Positions 36,569-45,509 of a stretch of 64,000 nt of DNA are shown here, one piece after another. The translations under genes and the position numbers were made by a program. Origin of the DNA: Pseudoluteimonas sp047602125 (GTDB lineage Bacteria > Pseudomonadota > Gammaproteobacteria > Xanthomonadales > Xanthomonadaceae); the NCBI GenBank assembly GCA_047602125.1, contig JASGIB010000001.1:1860001-1924000 (forward strand). Reading direction: 5' to 3'. The first letter of the stretch is position 1; each line of letters starts with the position of its first letter. The notes under the pieces are model-generated. The model saw nothing but the letters and a program-made list of their open reading frames with translations, did not search any database and was not told the DNA's origin.

Positions 36569-36684
36569 ACATGTCGCGTGGGGCGCAGGTGGTGAAGGCG
36601 GGCGTGAGTTTCGGCAGCGCGCTGACGATGGTGATCTCGTGGGTCGCCAACAAGTCGCTGCTGCGGGCGATCGGCATCGGTTGA
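36565..36684 (+). CDS. very small membrane-type ORF coupled to thiC, possibly truncated
   Basis: 39 residues (MNMSRGAQVVKAG then VSFGSALTMVISWVANKSLL). The 'SFGSALxMVISWxxNKS' segment matches a family of ~45-60-residue single-helix proteins I recall from many bacteria, in which the helix normally continues through a W-A-I-x-H-G stretch and an aromatic tail; here the frame ends early at RAIGIG. The start overlaps the thiC stop, and only one base separates its stop from the next ATG, so it is translated in a coupled series or is a remnant in the process of loss. No function is known to me. Confidence 0.5.
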
Positions 36685-36685
36685 C

Positions 36686-37363
36686 ATGCAGGCTCCGGCG
36701 ACATTGCAGGCCTGGGGAAAGATCGCGCGCCGGAATCCGTCGGCGTTGCTGCTGGCTGCGCAATTGCTGAGCCTGCTGCTCTATCCGTTGATGGACGAGG
36801 GCCATCGCGGGCGACTGCTGTTCGGCGGGGTATCGCTGGCGGTGATCCCGCTCGCCGTGTGGGTCATCAGCCGCAGCCCCTCGATCACCAAGATCGGCTG
36901 GATGCTGGCCATCCCGGCCATGCTGCTGTCCGTGGTCGGGGTGGCGTTCGACCTCCCGCGGTTGCTGCCATGGTCGGCGCTGCTGGAGGCGGCCTTGTAC
37001 TTCTACGCGGCGATGGGCCTGATCTCCTACATGCTGCACGACTACCGCGTGACCGTCGACGAACTGTTCGCCGCCGGTGCGACGTTCACCCTGCTCGCGT
37101 GGGGCTTCGCCTACGCGTATTACGTCTGCCAGGCTTGGCATCCGGGCAGCTTCACCGGCTTCGAGCCGGAACGCCCGCGCACGTGGCTGGAATTGCTGTT
37201 CTACAGCTTCAGCAACCTGTCGGCCACGGGATTGGGCGACGTGCTTCCGCTGACCTCCCCCGCGCGCGTTCTGACCATGCTCGAGCAGTTCGCCGGCGTC
37301 GGTTACATCGCCGCGGTGGTATCGCGACTGATCGGCCTGACCATCATGCGCGGGCGGCGCTGA
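36686..37363 (+). CDS. ion-channel-like membrane protein with atypical selectivity filter
   Basis: 225 residues with several hydrophobic helices and, near residue 180, a pore-loop arrangement of the Ion_trans_2/KcsA-like type: WLELLFYSFSNLSATGLGDVLPLTSPARVLTMLEQFAGVGYIAAVVSRLIGL. The filter reads T-G-L-G-D where potassium channels normally have T-V-G-Y-G-D or close variants, so K+ selectivity is uncertain. Upstream helices resemble those of bacterial two-pore-helix channels with an extra N-terminal bundle. It starts one base after the small ORF that overlaps thiC, so it may be read from the same messenger under riboswitch control. Confidence 0.8.
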   Translation: MQAPATLQAWGKIARRNPSALLLAAQLLSLLLYPLMDEGHRGRLLFGGVSLAVIPLAVWVISRSPSITKIGWMLAIPAMLLSVVGVAFDLPRLLPWSALLEAALYFYAAMGLISYMLHDYRVTVDELFAAGATFTLLAWGFAYAYYVCQAWHPGSFTGFEPERPRTWLELLFYSFSNLSATGLGDVLPLTSPARVLTMLEQFAGVGYIAAVVSRLIGLTIMRGRR

Positions 37364-37443
37364 GCGCGCCGCGGTTCGTCCGCCGCGGGCGCCTGCGCTA
37401 ACATTCACGGCGACCGCGGGATCGCCGCGGCGTGGAGTGTTCC

Positions 37444-38421
37444 GTGAAACTGCAGGTCCCGTTCATCCAGTTGCCGCTGCTGTTCGATGCCGAAGCGCTT
37501 GCGCGCGAAGTGCAGGCGATCGACGAATCCAGCTGGATGCCGCATCCGCAGGGATTCGCGGGCAATTCCATGCTGCCGCTGGTGGCGGTCAACGGCGACC
37601 CCGCGAACGAGACCTTCGCCGGCCCGATGCGCCCGACCCCGCACCTGCGCGCCTGCCCCTACCTCACGCAGGTGTTCGCCAGCATCGGCGCGACGATCGG
37701 TCGCAGCCGGCTGATGCGCCTGTCCGGGCAGGCCGAAGTCTCCCGGCATTTCGACCAGGGCTATTACTGGGCCGATCGCGTGCGCGTGCACGTGCCGATC
37801 GTGACCCAGCCGACGGTGCGCTTCGAATGCGACGCCGCCGCGATCAACATGGCCGCGGGCGAATGCTGGATCTTCGACACCTGGCGCATGCACCGGGTGC
37901 TGAACGACGCCGACGACGCGCGCATCCACCTCGTGATCGACACCGTAGGCGGAAGCGGCTTCTGGGACTTGACCGGGTACGGCCGCGGGCACGACGCACC
38001 ACGGGGCGACTGGCAAGCGCGGTTGGTGTCGCCGGCACCAGGATATGTGGCCGATTTCCCGCTCGAGGCGGTCAATGTCCCCGCGGTGATGAGCCCGTGG
38101 GAAATGCATGCGCTCTTCACTCAGTTGTTCGGCGACGCATTGCCGCATCCGCAACTGCGGCATGTGCAGTTCCTGGCCGCGCAACTGGTCCGTGGCTGGC
38201 GCGGGCTGTGGGCGGAGCATGGCGACAGCGAGGCGGGCAAGCCGCATTTCCGGGCCATGGTCGAACGCTTCAAGGAGCAGGCCCTGCCGTTGTCGGAACC
38301 GCTGTTGCTCGCCAACGGGGGAGGGTTGCTGATGGCGATGGTATTGCTGATCCTGCAGTCGGCGGTGAACGACGGACCGCAACGGGGCGACGGGGAATAC
38401 GGGCCCGCCGATCGCGCCTGA
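37444..38421 (+). CDS. aspartyl/asparaginyl beta-hydroxylase-family dioxygenase
   Basis: 325 residues from the GTG at 37444 (KLQVPFIQLPLLFD); an in-frame GTG at 37432 would add four. The double-stranded beta-helix iron site is visible: first ligand His in AEVSRHFDQGYYWADRVRVHVPI, second His in TWRMHRVLND, and the 2-oxoglutarate-binding Arg in ARIHLVID. The family uses Fe(II), O2 and 2-oxoglutarate to hydroxylate Asp/Asn or related side chains. The extra C-terminal ~130 residues after the core are of unknown use. Substrate unknown; no peptide-biosynthesis genes lie beside it. Confidence 0.88.
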   Translation: MKLQVPFIQLPLLFDAEALAREVQAIDESSWMPHPQGFAGNSMLPLVAVNGDPANETFAGPMRPTPHLRACPYLTQVFASIGATIGRSRLMRLSGQAEVSRHFDQGYYWADRVRVHVPIVTQPTVRFECDAAAINMAAGECWIFDTWRMHRVLNDADDARIHLVIDTVGGSGFWDLTGYGRGHDAPRGDWQARLVSPAPGYVADFPLEAVNVPAVMSPWEMHALFTQLFGDALPHPQLRHVQFLAAQLVRGWRGLWAEHGDSEAGKPHFRAMVERFKEQALPLSEPLLLANGGGLLMAMVLLILQSAVNDGPQRGDGEYGPADRA

Positions 38422-38628
38422 TCCGGCCTTCATTCCGGGTCAGTCAAGCGTCGCCATCTGCCCAAGCGCCGCATCGGCTGATGGCGCCCACGCGTTAAGG
38501 TTGTGGAAATAACGACAATTCCGGTCAATCGGAACGACCGCGCGCATCAAACGCGAAGACGCGTACCCCGTCATTGTGGAGCGTAGCCACCAAACCGGTG
38601 CTGCCTTCACGTAAACGGGGATTTATCT

Positions 38629-41517
38629 ATGCAACGCAAGCTCTTGACGAATGCCATTTGCATGGCGATGGCGCTGCCCTTGGCTGCTCCATTGGCCTAT
38701 GCGCAGGATGCATCCACCACCGATCAAACTCCGGCGCCTGCCACCCAGGCCGAGAACCTCGACAAGATCATCGTCACCGGTTCGCTGATCCCGCAGACCA
38801 CGATCGAGACCGCGAAGCCGGTGCTCGTCATCTCCGCCGAAGACCTGAAGACCCGCGGCTTCACCAACGTCCAGGACGCGCTGCACCAGAGCTCGTTCGC
38901 TACTGGCGGCGTCCAGGGTAACCAGCAGTCTTCCGGTTTTACACAGGGCGCCGAGACCAACAGCCTGTTCGGCCTGAACCCGGGCTACACCAAGTACCTG
39001 ATCGACGGCCGCCCGATGGCGAACTACCCGGCGCTGTACAACGGCACCGACGTGTTCAACAACATCAGCGGCATTCCGATCGACCTGGTCGAGCGCATCG
39101 AAATCCTGCCGGGCGGCCAGTCCTCGCTGTACGGCTCCGACGCCATCGCGGGCGTGGTGAACATCAGGCTCAAGAAAAACATGGACGGCTCGGTGGTGAG
39201 CGCCCGCCTCGGCGGTTACGACGAAGGCGGTGGCGAAAGCCGTCGCATCAGCGCCGCCACCGATTTCGGCAGCGACGATGGCCGCTTCCACATGCTGCTG
39301 GGCGGCCAGTTCGAGCACACCGATCCGATCTGGGGCTACCAGCGCGATCTGACCAAGACGTACAACACGCATGCATCCACTGCGCCCATCGCCACCCGTG
39401 ACTTCGGTATTTTCAGCCGCTTCGGTGACCTGGCGCACCAGTATTACTTCTTCGATCCGAACGATTGCGCCAACGTATCCAGCGGCTTCGGTGGCACCGA
39501 GGGGTTGCAAACCCGCCCCGGTCGGCTCGAGCCCTACTGCGGCTCGTTCTACAATCCCGGCTATCGAACCGTCAAGAATGGCAGCGAAAGCACGCAGGTC
39601 TATACCCACGCCACCTTCGACGTGAACGACAACCTGCAGTTGTACGGCGACCTGCTATACAGCAAGGAATCGACGCGTTACCACGTAGGCTCCAACTACA
39701 CTTGGTGGACCAATGCGCTCGAACACCAGGACAGCAATGGTTATTTCTGGGATCCGAATTTGGGCGATGCGATCCAGATCCAGCGAAATTTCATGCCGGA
39801 GGACATGGGCGGCTGGGAAAGATCCATGGAGCGTAACGACAGTAACTCCTACGCACTGACCTTGGGGGCCGCAGGCACCTTCGGCGATTCGAACTGGGAT
39901 TACGACGTTGGCCTCACGCGCACCGAATACAAGCTGACCGAAAGTACCTTTGTCAAGCTCAAGGACGCAGTCAACAACTGGTTCAATAGCCACATCCTGG
40001 GTCCGCAGCAGGGCACCTATTACGGCTATCCGGTCTTCACTCCGGACTACACGAAGTTCTATAACTTGATCCCGGTCGCCGATTTCAACAGCTTCACCAC
40101 TCACGCCAAAAACCACAGCAACACCTACGACAACATGTTGCGTGCGCAGGTCACGAACAGTTCGCTGTTCAGCCTGCCGGGTGGCGATGCGGGTCTCGCG
40201 CTGGCGGTGGAAACCGGTACGCAGGGCTGGACCTATACGCCGGATGCTCTCCTCCTGGCGGATCCGGTGACGCTGGAATCGCAATCCTGGGGATCCAGTG
40301 CGACCAGTGGCAATGGTTCGCGTAGCCGTTATGCCGTCACCGGCGAACTTCGCCTGCCGGTGTTCGCACCTTTGACCATCAGCCTGTCGGGTCGCTACGA
40401 CAGCTACAAGGTCTCCGGCGAGAGCGTCTCCAAGCCAACCTACAACATCGGCTTCGAATATCGACCGATCGAAAGCCTGCTGTTCCGCGGCCAATACGGA
40501 ACCGCCTTCAAGGCCCCGACCCTGAGCGACGAGTTCCAGGGGCTGAGCGGTTTCTTCACTACGGTCAACGACTATCTGTACTGTCACGCGCAAAACCCGG
40601 CATACGACGTCAACCATTTCGACGATTGCCTGGTGGATGCCGATGTCGATCAAACTCAAACTCAGCCGAATATTGCCGGCTCCATCTCGGGCAACCCCGA
40701 ACTGGAGCCGATCACTGCCAAGGTATGGAGCTATGGCGTTGTCTGGGCGCCGACGTTGAAATTCTCCATTGCCGCGGACTACAATTACTGGAACATCAAG
40801 AACGAGGTTTCGCAACAGAGCATCGACCAGCTCCTGAAGGACGACCTGGCCTGCACTTCGGTGGCTGACGGAGGACTGGGGGCTCTCGATCCGAGTTCTG
40901 GAACTTGCCAGGCTGTCTTCAACCAGGTCGTGCGCAACCCGGATGGCACGCTGCGGTCGATCTTCGTCGGCAAAGTCAACGTCGCGAGCGAGGTTCTGTC
41001 TGCCATTACCCTTAACGTCAACTACAACCAGGGTATCGGCAGCTTGGGCGATCTGTCCTTCAAGGGTTCCTGGACCAAGAACCTGAAGCATGAGCAGCAG
41101 CTCTACCCGACCGACCCGGTGATCGACCTGCTCGACAGCGGCTACTACAGTCGCGATCCGATCTACCGCGCCAATGCCTCGGTGTCCTGGAAGAAGAGCG
41201 ATTGGGTCACCACCCTGTATGCCGACTACATCGGTCCGACTGCGAATTACATTGCCTGGACCGACGCGACCAATTGCACGTTCAGCCGTTGCGGCGAAGT
41301 GAGTTCCTACACGACCTACAACGCCAGCGTGAATTGGCAGGCGACCGATGACCTCGACCTGTCGTTCGTCGTCACTAACCTGTTCAACAAGATGCCGGAC
41401 ATGGACCTGTCCAGCTATAGCAACGCCAGCGGCGCGCCCTACAACGGAGACATGTTCGACGTTTACGGTCGCGGCTATTACCTCGAGGCGCGCTGGAACT
41501 TCGGCAAGAAGCAGTAA
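38629..41517 (+). CDS. TonB-dependent outer membrane receptor
   Basis: 962 residues. A signal peptide (MQRKLLTNAICMAMALPLAAPLAYAQ) is followed by a TonB-box-like DKIIVTGSLI near residue 45, a plug domain (GFTNVQDALHQSS...YLIDGRPM...ERIEILPGGQSSLYGSDAIAGVVNIRLKK), and a 22-strand-type barrel ending in the aromatic C-terminus of outer membrane proteins (EARWNFGKKQ). It belongs to the large plug family whose ligands in Xanthomonadaceae are mostly unknown and may be peptides or glycans rather than siderophores. It is followed by a terminator and a membrane regulator gene; composition drops in GC through its second half. Confidence 0.95.
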   Translation: MQRKLLTNAICMAMALPLAAPLAYAQDASTTDQTPAPATQAENLDKIIVTGSLIPQTTIETAKPVLVISAEDLKTRGFTNVQDALHQSSFATGGVQGNQQSSGFTQGAETNSLFGLNPGYTKYLIDGRPMANYPALYNGTDVFNNISGIPIDLVERIEILPGGQSSLYGSDAIAGVVNIRLKKNMDGSVVSARLGGYDEGGGESRRISAATDFGSDDGRFHMLLGGQFEHTDPIWGYQRDLTKTYNTHASTAPIATRDFGIFSRFGDLAHQYYFFDPNDCANVSSGFGGTEGLQTRPGRLEPYCGSFYNPGYRTVKNGSESTQVYTHATFDVNDNLQLYGDLLYSKESTRYHVGSNYTWWTNALEHQDSNGYFWDPNLGDAIQIQRNFMPEDMGGWERSMERNDSNSYALTLGAAGTFGDSNWDYDVGLTRTEYKLTESTFVKLKDAVNNWFNSHILGPQQGTYYGYPVFTPDYTKFYNLIPVADFNSFTTHAKNHSNTYDNMLRAQVTNSSLFSLPGGDAGLALAVETGTQGWTYTPDALLLADPVTLESQSWGSSATSGNGSRSRYAVTGELRLPVFAPLTISLSGRYDSYKVSGESVSKPTYNIGFEYRPIESLLFRGQYGTAFKAPTLSDEFQGLSGFFTTVNDYLYCHAQNPAYDVNHFDDCLVDADVDQTQTQPNIAGSISGNPELEPITAKVWSYGVVWAPTLKFSIAADYNYWNIKNEVSQQSIDQLLKDDLACTSVADGGLGALDPSSGTCQAVFNQVVRNPDGTLRSIFVGKVNVASEVLSAITLNVNYNQGIGSLGDLSFKGSWTKNLKHEQQLYPTDPVIDLLDSGYYSRDPIYRANASVSWKKSDWVTTLYADYIGPTANYIAWTDATNCTFSRCGEVSSYTTYNASVNWQATDDLDLSFVVTNLFNKMPDMDLSSYSNASGAPYNGDMFDVYGRGYYLEARWNFGKKQ

Positions 41518-41541
41518 GCTGGCCGAGAGTCCCGTTGTGTG

Positions 41542-41573
41542 AAAAGCCCCGCCGCGAGGCGGGGCTTTTCTTT
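41542..41573 (+). terminator. rho-independent terminator after first TBDR gene
   Basis: GCCCCGCC (41546-41553) and GGCGGGGC (41558-41565) form a perfect stem around GCGA, extended by A/T pairs, and followed by TTTTCTTT. The upstream A-tract and downstream T-tract make it potentially bidirectional. Confidence 0.92.
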
Positions 41574-41579
41574 GGAGAG

Positions 41580-41911
41580 CCCAGCCTAATCGCCCGGAGT
41601 GGTTGGGTCCTCCCGCGTGGGACCAGCGCAATCGCAACCGCGGACCAAGGGGGTGCAACCCTGCAGGCATTCCGTGCATCTAGTCCTAGATGGCCGTTGC
41701 ACAGGCGCTGAAGCCGTACTTGCCGGCGCAAATCCGTTTCATGTGCCAGTACCTCTGCCATATGAACACGCGGACCGATCGTGGAATGCTTCGCCCAACA
41801 CGTGGCTGCCCCATCGTCCGGAAGCTTTGCCGAAATTGCCCGGAATGGCTCAACACCTCCCGGGCAAGGCGTTCACCAGCACAATTGCATTAGTGGATGG
41901 CATGAAGCGGC
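41580..41911. other. 332-base intergenic stretch between TBDR terminator and regulator gene
   Basis: No convincing gene, RNA or repeat is seen. Short frames here (for example 41690-41893) lack family features and a ribosome binding site and are compositionally unlike coding DNA. The promoter of the downstream regulator should lie in the last hundred bases, but I cannot point to clear boxes. Confidence 0.5.
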
Positions 41912-44188
41912 ATGCTGAACCAGCATAAAAACCTCATGGAGCCGGAAACCGACTTCCTCAAGGTCGGCGATTGCATCGTCGACGTTGCGCGACGCGAAGT
42001 GCATGACTTGAGATCTGCAAAACTGCAGCGGATCACGGTGAAATCGCTCCAGGTACTGATGATGCTTGTCGCACACCAGGGCAAGGTAGTGAGCCGCGTC
42101 GCGATCCTGGAATGGGTCTGGGCGGGCACGCTGCCGAGCGACGACGTGCTGACGCAGGCGATCGCGCAATTGCGCAAGGCCTTCGGCGACGATCGCGACA
42201 CGCCGCGTTACCTCGAGACGATCGCCAAGGGCGGGTATCGACTGGTGGCGCCGGCCAGTTGGGTCGAATCACTGGATGCCGGCGGTGATCACGACGGCGC
42301 CGCGACATGCTTGCAGGTGCATGCGGCGGACTTGCAGGCGCATGCGGCGGAGACGAGCCAGCCGGCGAGTACCGTTCCCCTCCCGGCGCCTGCGAGCTGG
42401 ACAAGGGAACCCCGGCGTGTGCTGCTTGCCGTCACCGCCTCGGCCACCCTGCTTGTCATCCTGCTGGCGATGGCGCTGTATGGCTTGACGCGAAAGACTG
42501 GGACCCAAGATTCCAAGGCGCCGCCTGTTGCTGCTGCCGCGATGAAGCCGGACTACCAGCGCATCACCTCCTTGCCCAGCAGTGAGGAGTGGCCGAGCTT
42601 ATCGCCGGATGGGTCGCAAGTGGTCTACAGCGTCTATCAGGAGGGTAGTGTTTCCGCTGCGTTGTATACGCAGACAACAACCCCTGTTTCCGCCAAGCCA
42701 CTCACATCGATGAAGGCCAATACATGGGATATCGTTCCAGCCTGGTCGCCGACGGGGCGCGATATCGCCTTTCTCCGAATGAGGTCGGATGACACCTGTT
42801 CGATCATGCTGATTCCTTCAGTAGGGGGAGAAGCGCGGGAAATATCTCCCTGCTCGTGGAAAATCGATGACCGCATAGCGTGGCATCCAGATGGCAAGCA
42901 TCTCATTACCACGCTCAGTCCGTCCGAGTCGCAGGAAAGTGGCGTGATCCAAACCATCGACCTCAGCGATGGTCGTTGGGCAAAACTCGCGTATCAGCGT
43001 GGAAAGAACGACTACGACAGTTTGGCGACGTATTCACCCGATGGAAAGTGGATTGCCTTTCGACGCAATCTTTCGCTGGCGGACATCTGGCGGGTTCCAG
43101 CTGCTGGTGGAGTTCCCGAGCAATTGACCACGCTGAAGACCAACATCAATGCCATCGCCTGGACGCCGGACGGGAAATCGATCGTGTTCGGTCGTTACCT
43201 GGATGGAGGGGTTTCGATCGCAAAGTTCAACCTGGCTACGCGCAAGGTCGAGGACCTTGGCCTGCGCGCTAGTGGAAGCCCAACGATTGCCGTCCGTTCG
43301 GGCGCAATGGCATTTGTAACAGGCCAAGGATCGATGCGCCTCTATTCGATCGGTTTGAATGGATCGGAATCGATCAAGGCAACCGATCAATTGTTCGCCT
43401 CCTCTGGCGCCGACCTGCTGCCATCGATTTCGCCAGACGGCGAGCAGCTGGCGTTTCTGTCCGACCGTTCCGGCACCATCGCCGTGTGGTGGGCGGAAGT
43501 CGGGCGGCCAGAATCCTTGCGGTTGATCGAAGGCATCCTTCCCGTTGCAAGGTACGCTCCAGTCTGGTCCACCGACAGCACGCACATGCTCATGATCGGA
43601 CGCAGCGACGACGAATACAGTGTTTATGAAATCGTTCCGGCCGCCGGCACCGTGCGCCGTCTCCCGGTTCCAGACAAGGCGCCGGTGTTTGCGGAATACA
43701 TGCCTGAACCTTCGCGCATCCTCATCGTGGCCGATGGCGGCGCCGGCCGGCTCGGTTTGAGCCTGTATGACACCTCCGTCACGCCTTGGCGCATGCTCGC
43801 CCATCTCGAAGACGTGGCACTGGCCCGTGTTGACAGCGTGCATAAACGCATCCTGTTTACACGGCCGCAAACCCCGGGGTTATGGGAAACCAGTTATGGC
43901 CTCTCATCGCCGCGCCGTATCAGTGATCTTCCTGAGGTAGGAGGAGGGCGCAGACTTATTGTGGATGAGAGCGGTATCTGGTTGGCAGCGATCGACGAGG
44001 AGAACTGCAATCTGTTGTGGCTGCAGTTGCCAAAATCCACGGCCCGGCCCGGCAAGTGCCTGAAGGGGCGGAGCACATCTTCTAACGTCTTCGATGTTTC
44101 ACTGGATCGTATCCACAACCGGCTCTACTTCTCCCAGGGTCAGGACATGAACGACGACATCGCGTTCATGCGCACGATTCCGCACTGA
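41912..44188 (+). CDS. membrane-bound winged-helix regulator with PD40/TolB-like beta-propeller (CadC/ToxR type)
   Basis: 758 residues. Residues ~14-114 form an OmpR/CadC-like winged helix (FLKVGDCIVDVARREV, ITVKSLQVLMMLVAHQGKVVSR, LPSDDVLTQAIAQLRKAFGDD, YLETIAKGGYRLV). One transmembrane helix lies near 170-191 (VLLAVTASATLLVILLAMALYGL region). The remainder is a periplasmic beta-propeller with repeated WPSLSPDGSQVVYS, ATYSPDGKWIAF, IAWTPDGKSIVFGR and PSISPDGEQLAFLSDRSG blades. It should sense a periplasmic signal and act on DNA directly; the flanking TBDR genes are likely targets. The DNA is less GC-rich than the window norm. Confidence 0.9.
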   Translation: MLNQHKNLMEPETDFLKVGDCIVDVARREVHDLRSAKLQRITVKSLQVLMMLVAHQGKVVSRVAILEWVWAGTLPSDDVLTQAIAQLRKAFGDDRDTPRYLETIAKGGYRLVAPASWVESLDAGGDHDGAATCLQVHAADLQAHAAETSQPASTVPLPAPASWTREPRRVLLAVTASATLLVILLAMALYGLTRKTGTQDSKAPPVAAAAMKPDYQRITSLPSSEEWPSLSPDGSQVVYSVYQEGSVSAALYTQTTTPVSAKPLTSMKANTWDIVPAWSPTGRDIAFLRMRSDDTCSIMLIPSVGGEAREISPCSWKIDDRIAWHPDGKHLITTLSPSESQESGVIQTIDLSDGRWAKLAYQRGKNDYDSLATYSPDGKWIAFRRNLSLADIWRVPAAGGVPEQLTTLKTNINAIAWTPDGKSIVFGRYLDGGVSIAKFNLATRKVEDLGLRASGSPTIAVRSGAMAFVTGQGSMRLYSIGLNGSESIKATDQLFASSGADLLPSISPDGEQLAFLSDRSGTIAVWWAEVGRPESLRLIEGILPVARYAPVWSTDSTHMLMIGRSDDEYSVYEIVPAAGTVRRLPVPDKAPVFAEYMPEPSRILIVADGGAGRLGLSLYDTSVTPWRMLAHLEDVALARVDSVHKRILFTRPQTPGLWETSYGLSSPRRISDLPEVGGGRRLIVDESGIWLAAIDEENCNLLWLQLPKSTARPGKCLKGRSTSSNVFDVSLDRIHNRLYFSQGQDMNDDIAFMRTIPH

Positions 44189-44534
44189 CGCGGGGTTCCG
44201 GCACCCGGCGGCTCGCCGGCGTTTTCGAAGACAAGCATGGCGAACCAGCGCGTCCGCACGCGCCGGCGTTTCGCGACCACGACCTCCAAACCACGACGGA
44301 ACGACAGCGCCGTCGTCGGTCGATTCCGTGCATTTCGCGCGCAGGGATCGCCGCCCGACGCCGTTCCGCATGCCTTTCGTCGCCGATTGCATCCGAAAGT
44401 CATGCATGCAACCGATTGATTCCAATCGGAAATGACAATTTCAGGAAAATTTCGTGGTTCCTGCGGCGAATTTTCCTGACCCGCGGGTGTGGCTGCGCGA
44501 TCACGGTCGCCACCCCCATGTACAGGTTCAGACC
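44189..44534. promoter_or_regulatory. 346-base gap with two perfect inverted repeats upstream of the AraC-type gene
   Basis: Mostly without features until an AT-rich end. CCGATTG-ATTC-CAATCGG (44412-44429) is a perfect 7-bp hairpin. TCAGGAAAATT (44441-44451) and AATTTTCCTGA (44469-44479) form a perfect 11-bp inverted repeat around a 17-base spacer. The second spacing fits a dimeric regulator on one DNA face or a transcript hairpin. Either may serve the AraC-type gene starting at 44535. A small frame at 44237-44419 looks non-coding. Confidence 0.5.
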
Positions 44535-45431
44535 ATGGAACTACAAACACTCTGGTTGGATCGCGCAGAGATTCAGGACAACTTGGGGCAGGACGGTTCG
44601 CCCGGTATTTACTGTTTGACTGCGATCAGCCGCTCCGCCAGCTTGGGGTTGGTCGATAGCCAGCCTTCGTTCTGGTTGATCTTGCGCGGCGAAGCGCAGC
44701 TGTCGTGCCGCGAAGGCACCTTCCAACTGCAGGCTGGCGACTGGATCGCGGCCGATCGCGATTCCCGCCCGACCCTGTTGTCCGAAAAGCGGACGCTGGC
44801 GATCGCGCTGGTGATGCCCGCGGATCAGGCTTTCGAGCAATCCGACCTGCCGCCCATCCATACGGGCCGCGGTACTGCTGACAAACACAGCATGAGGCTG
44901 GCACTGCGGCTGTGGCGCAATCTGGGCTGCTTCGGACCCGGCAAGCGACTGTCGACACCGGATACGGATGCAGCGGTGCGCAGGATCCTGCACTTCCTGT
45001 CCTCGCTGCAGGAAGAACTGCATCGCATGGTCGATCGCTGCCCCGGACGGTCGCTGCGACGCAAGCGCCAGGTGTTCGCAAGGATGCAGCGCGCGCGGCT
45101 CTATCTCGACGGCAACATCGGGCACCAGATCCGGTTGTCGGAACTGGCCGGCCTGTGCAACTTCTCCGTCTGGTATTTCACCAAAACCTTCCACGCGCTG
45201 TACGAGGAGGGGCCGCGCCAGACGATGGCTAACGTCCGCCTGCAGCAGGCATCGGATTTGCTGGAACGTACCAGCCTGTCGGTGGGCGAGGTGGGGGCCG
45301 CCTGCGGCTTCGAGAGTCCGTGCAGTTTCGCGCGCGCATTCCGCGCGCATTACGGCACCACCGCATCCGACTATCGCTTGGCCCGACGTCTTGCCAAGAC
45401 GCCAGATCGCGCAAAGCGAAGCAGCGCATAA
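44535..45431 (+). CDS. AraC-family transcriptional regulator
   Basis: 298 residues from the ATG at 44535. The C-terminal third has the double helix-turn-helix of AraC/XylS: ARLYLDGNIGHQIRLSELAGLCNFSVWYFTKTFHALYEEGP followed by LERTSLSVGEVGAACGFESPCSFARAFRAHYGTTASDYR. The N-terminal half is a cupin-like sensing domain (FWLILRGEAQLSCREGTFQLQAGDWIAADRDSRPTL), the arrangement of ligand-binding AraC regulators. It is 78 bases upstream of, and in the same direction as, the second TBDR gene, which is its likely target. Confidence 0.92.
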   Translation: MELQTLWLDRAEIQDNLGQDGSPGIYCLTAISRSASLGLVDSQPSFWLILRGEAQLSCREGTFQLQAGDWIAADRDSRPTLLSEKRTLAIALVMPADQAFEQSDLPPIHTGRGTADKHSMRLALRLWRNLGCFGPGKRLSTPDTDAAVRRILHFLSSLQEELHRMVDRCPGRSLRRKRQVFARMQRARLYLDGNIGHQIRLSELAGLCNFSVWYFTKTFHALYEEGPRQTMANVRLQQASDLLERTSLSVGEVGAACGFESPCSFARAFRAHYGTTASDYRLARRLAKTPDRAKRSSA

Positions 45432-45509
45432 GCGAAAGCGGGTGGGCAAGCGGCACCGTAACGTGGCCCTGCGATTTACGCATTGCTAACAAACACGGAG
45501 AAGCCCGTA

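Noticed and set aside
36686..37363. Calling the channel-like protein a potassium channel
   Set aside because: The filter lacks the Tyr/Phe of GYGD/GFGD, so K+ selectivity is not supported and only an ion-channel-like call is made.
41599..41928. Possible small gene between the first TBDR and the propeller regulator
   Set aside because: No ribosome binding site, no signal or fold features, and it overlaps the next gene's start in another frame.
44237..44419. 60-residue Arg-rich frame upstream of the AraC gene
   Set aside because: Composition is that of random GC-rich DNA and no start signal is seen.
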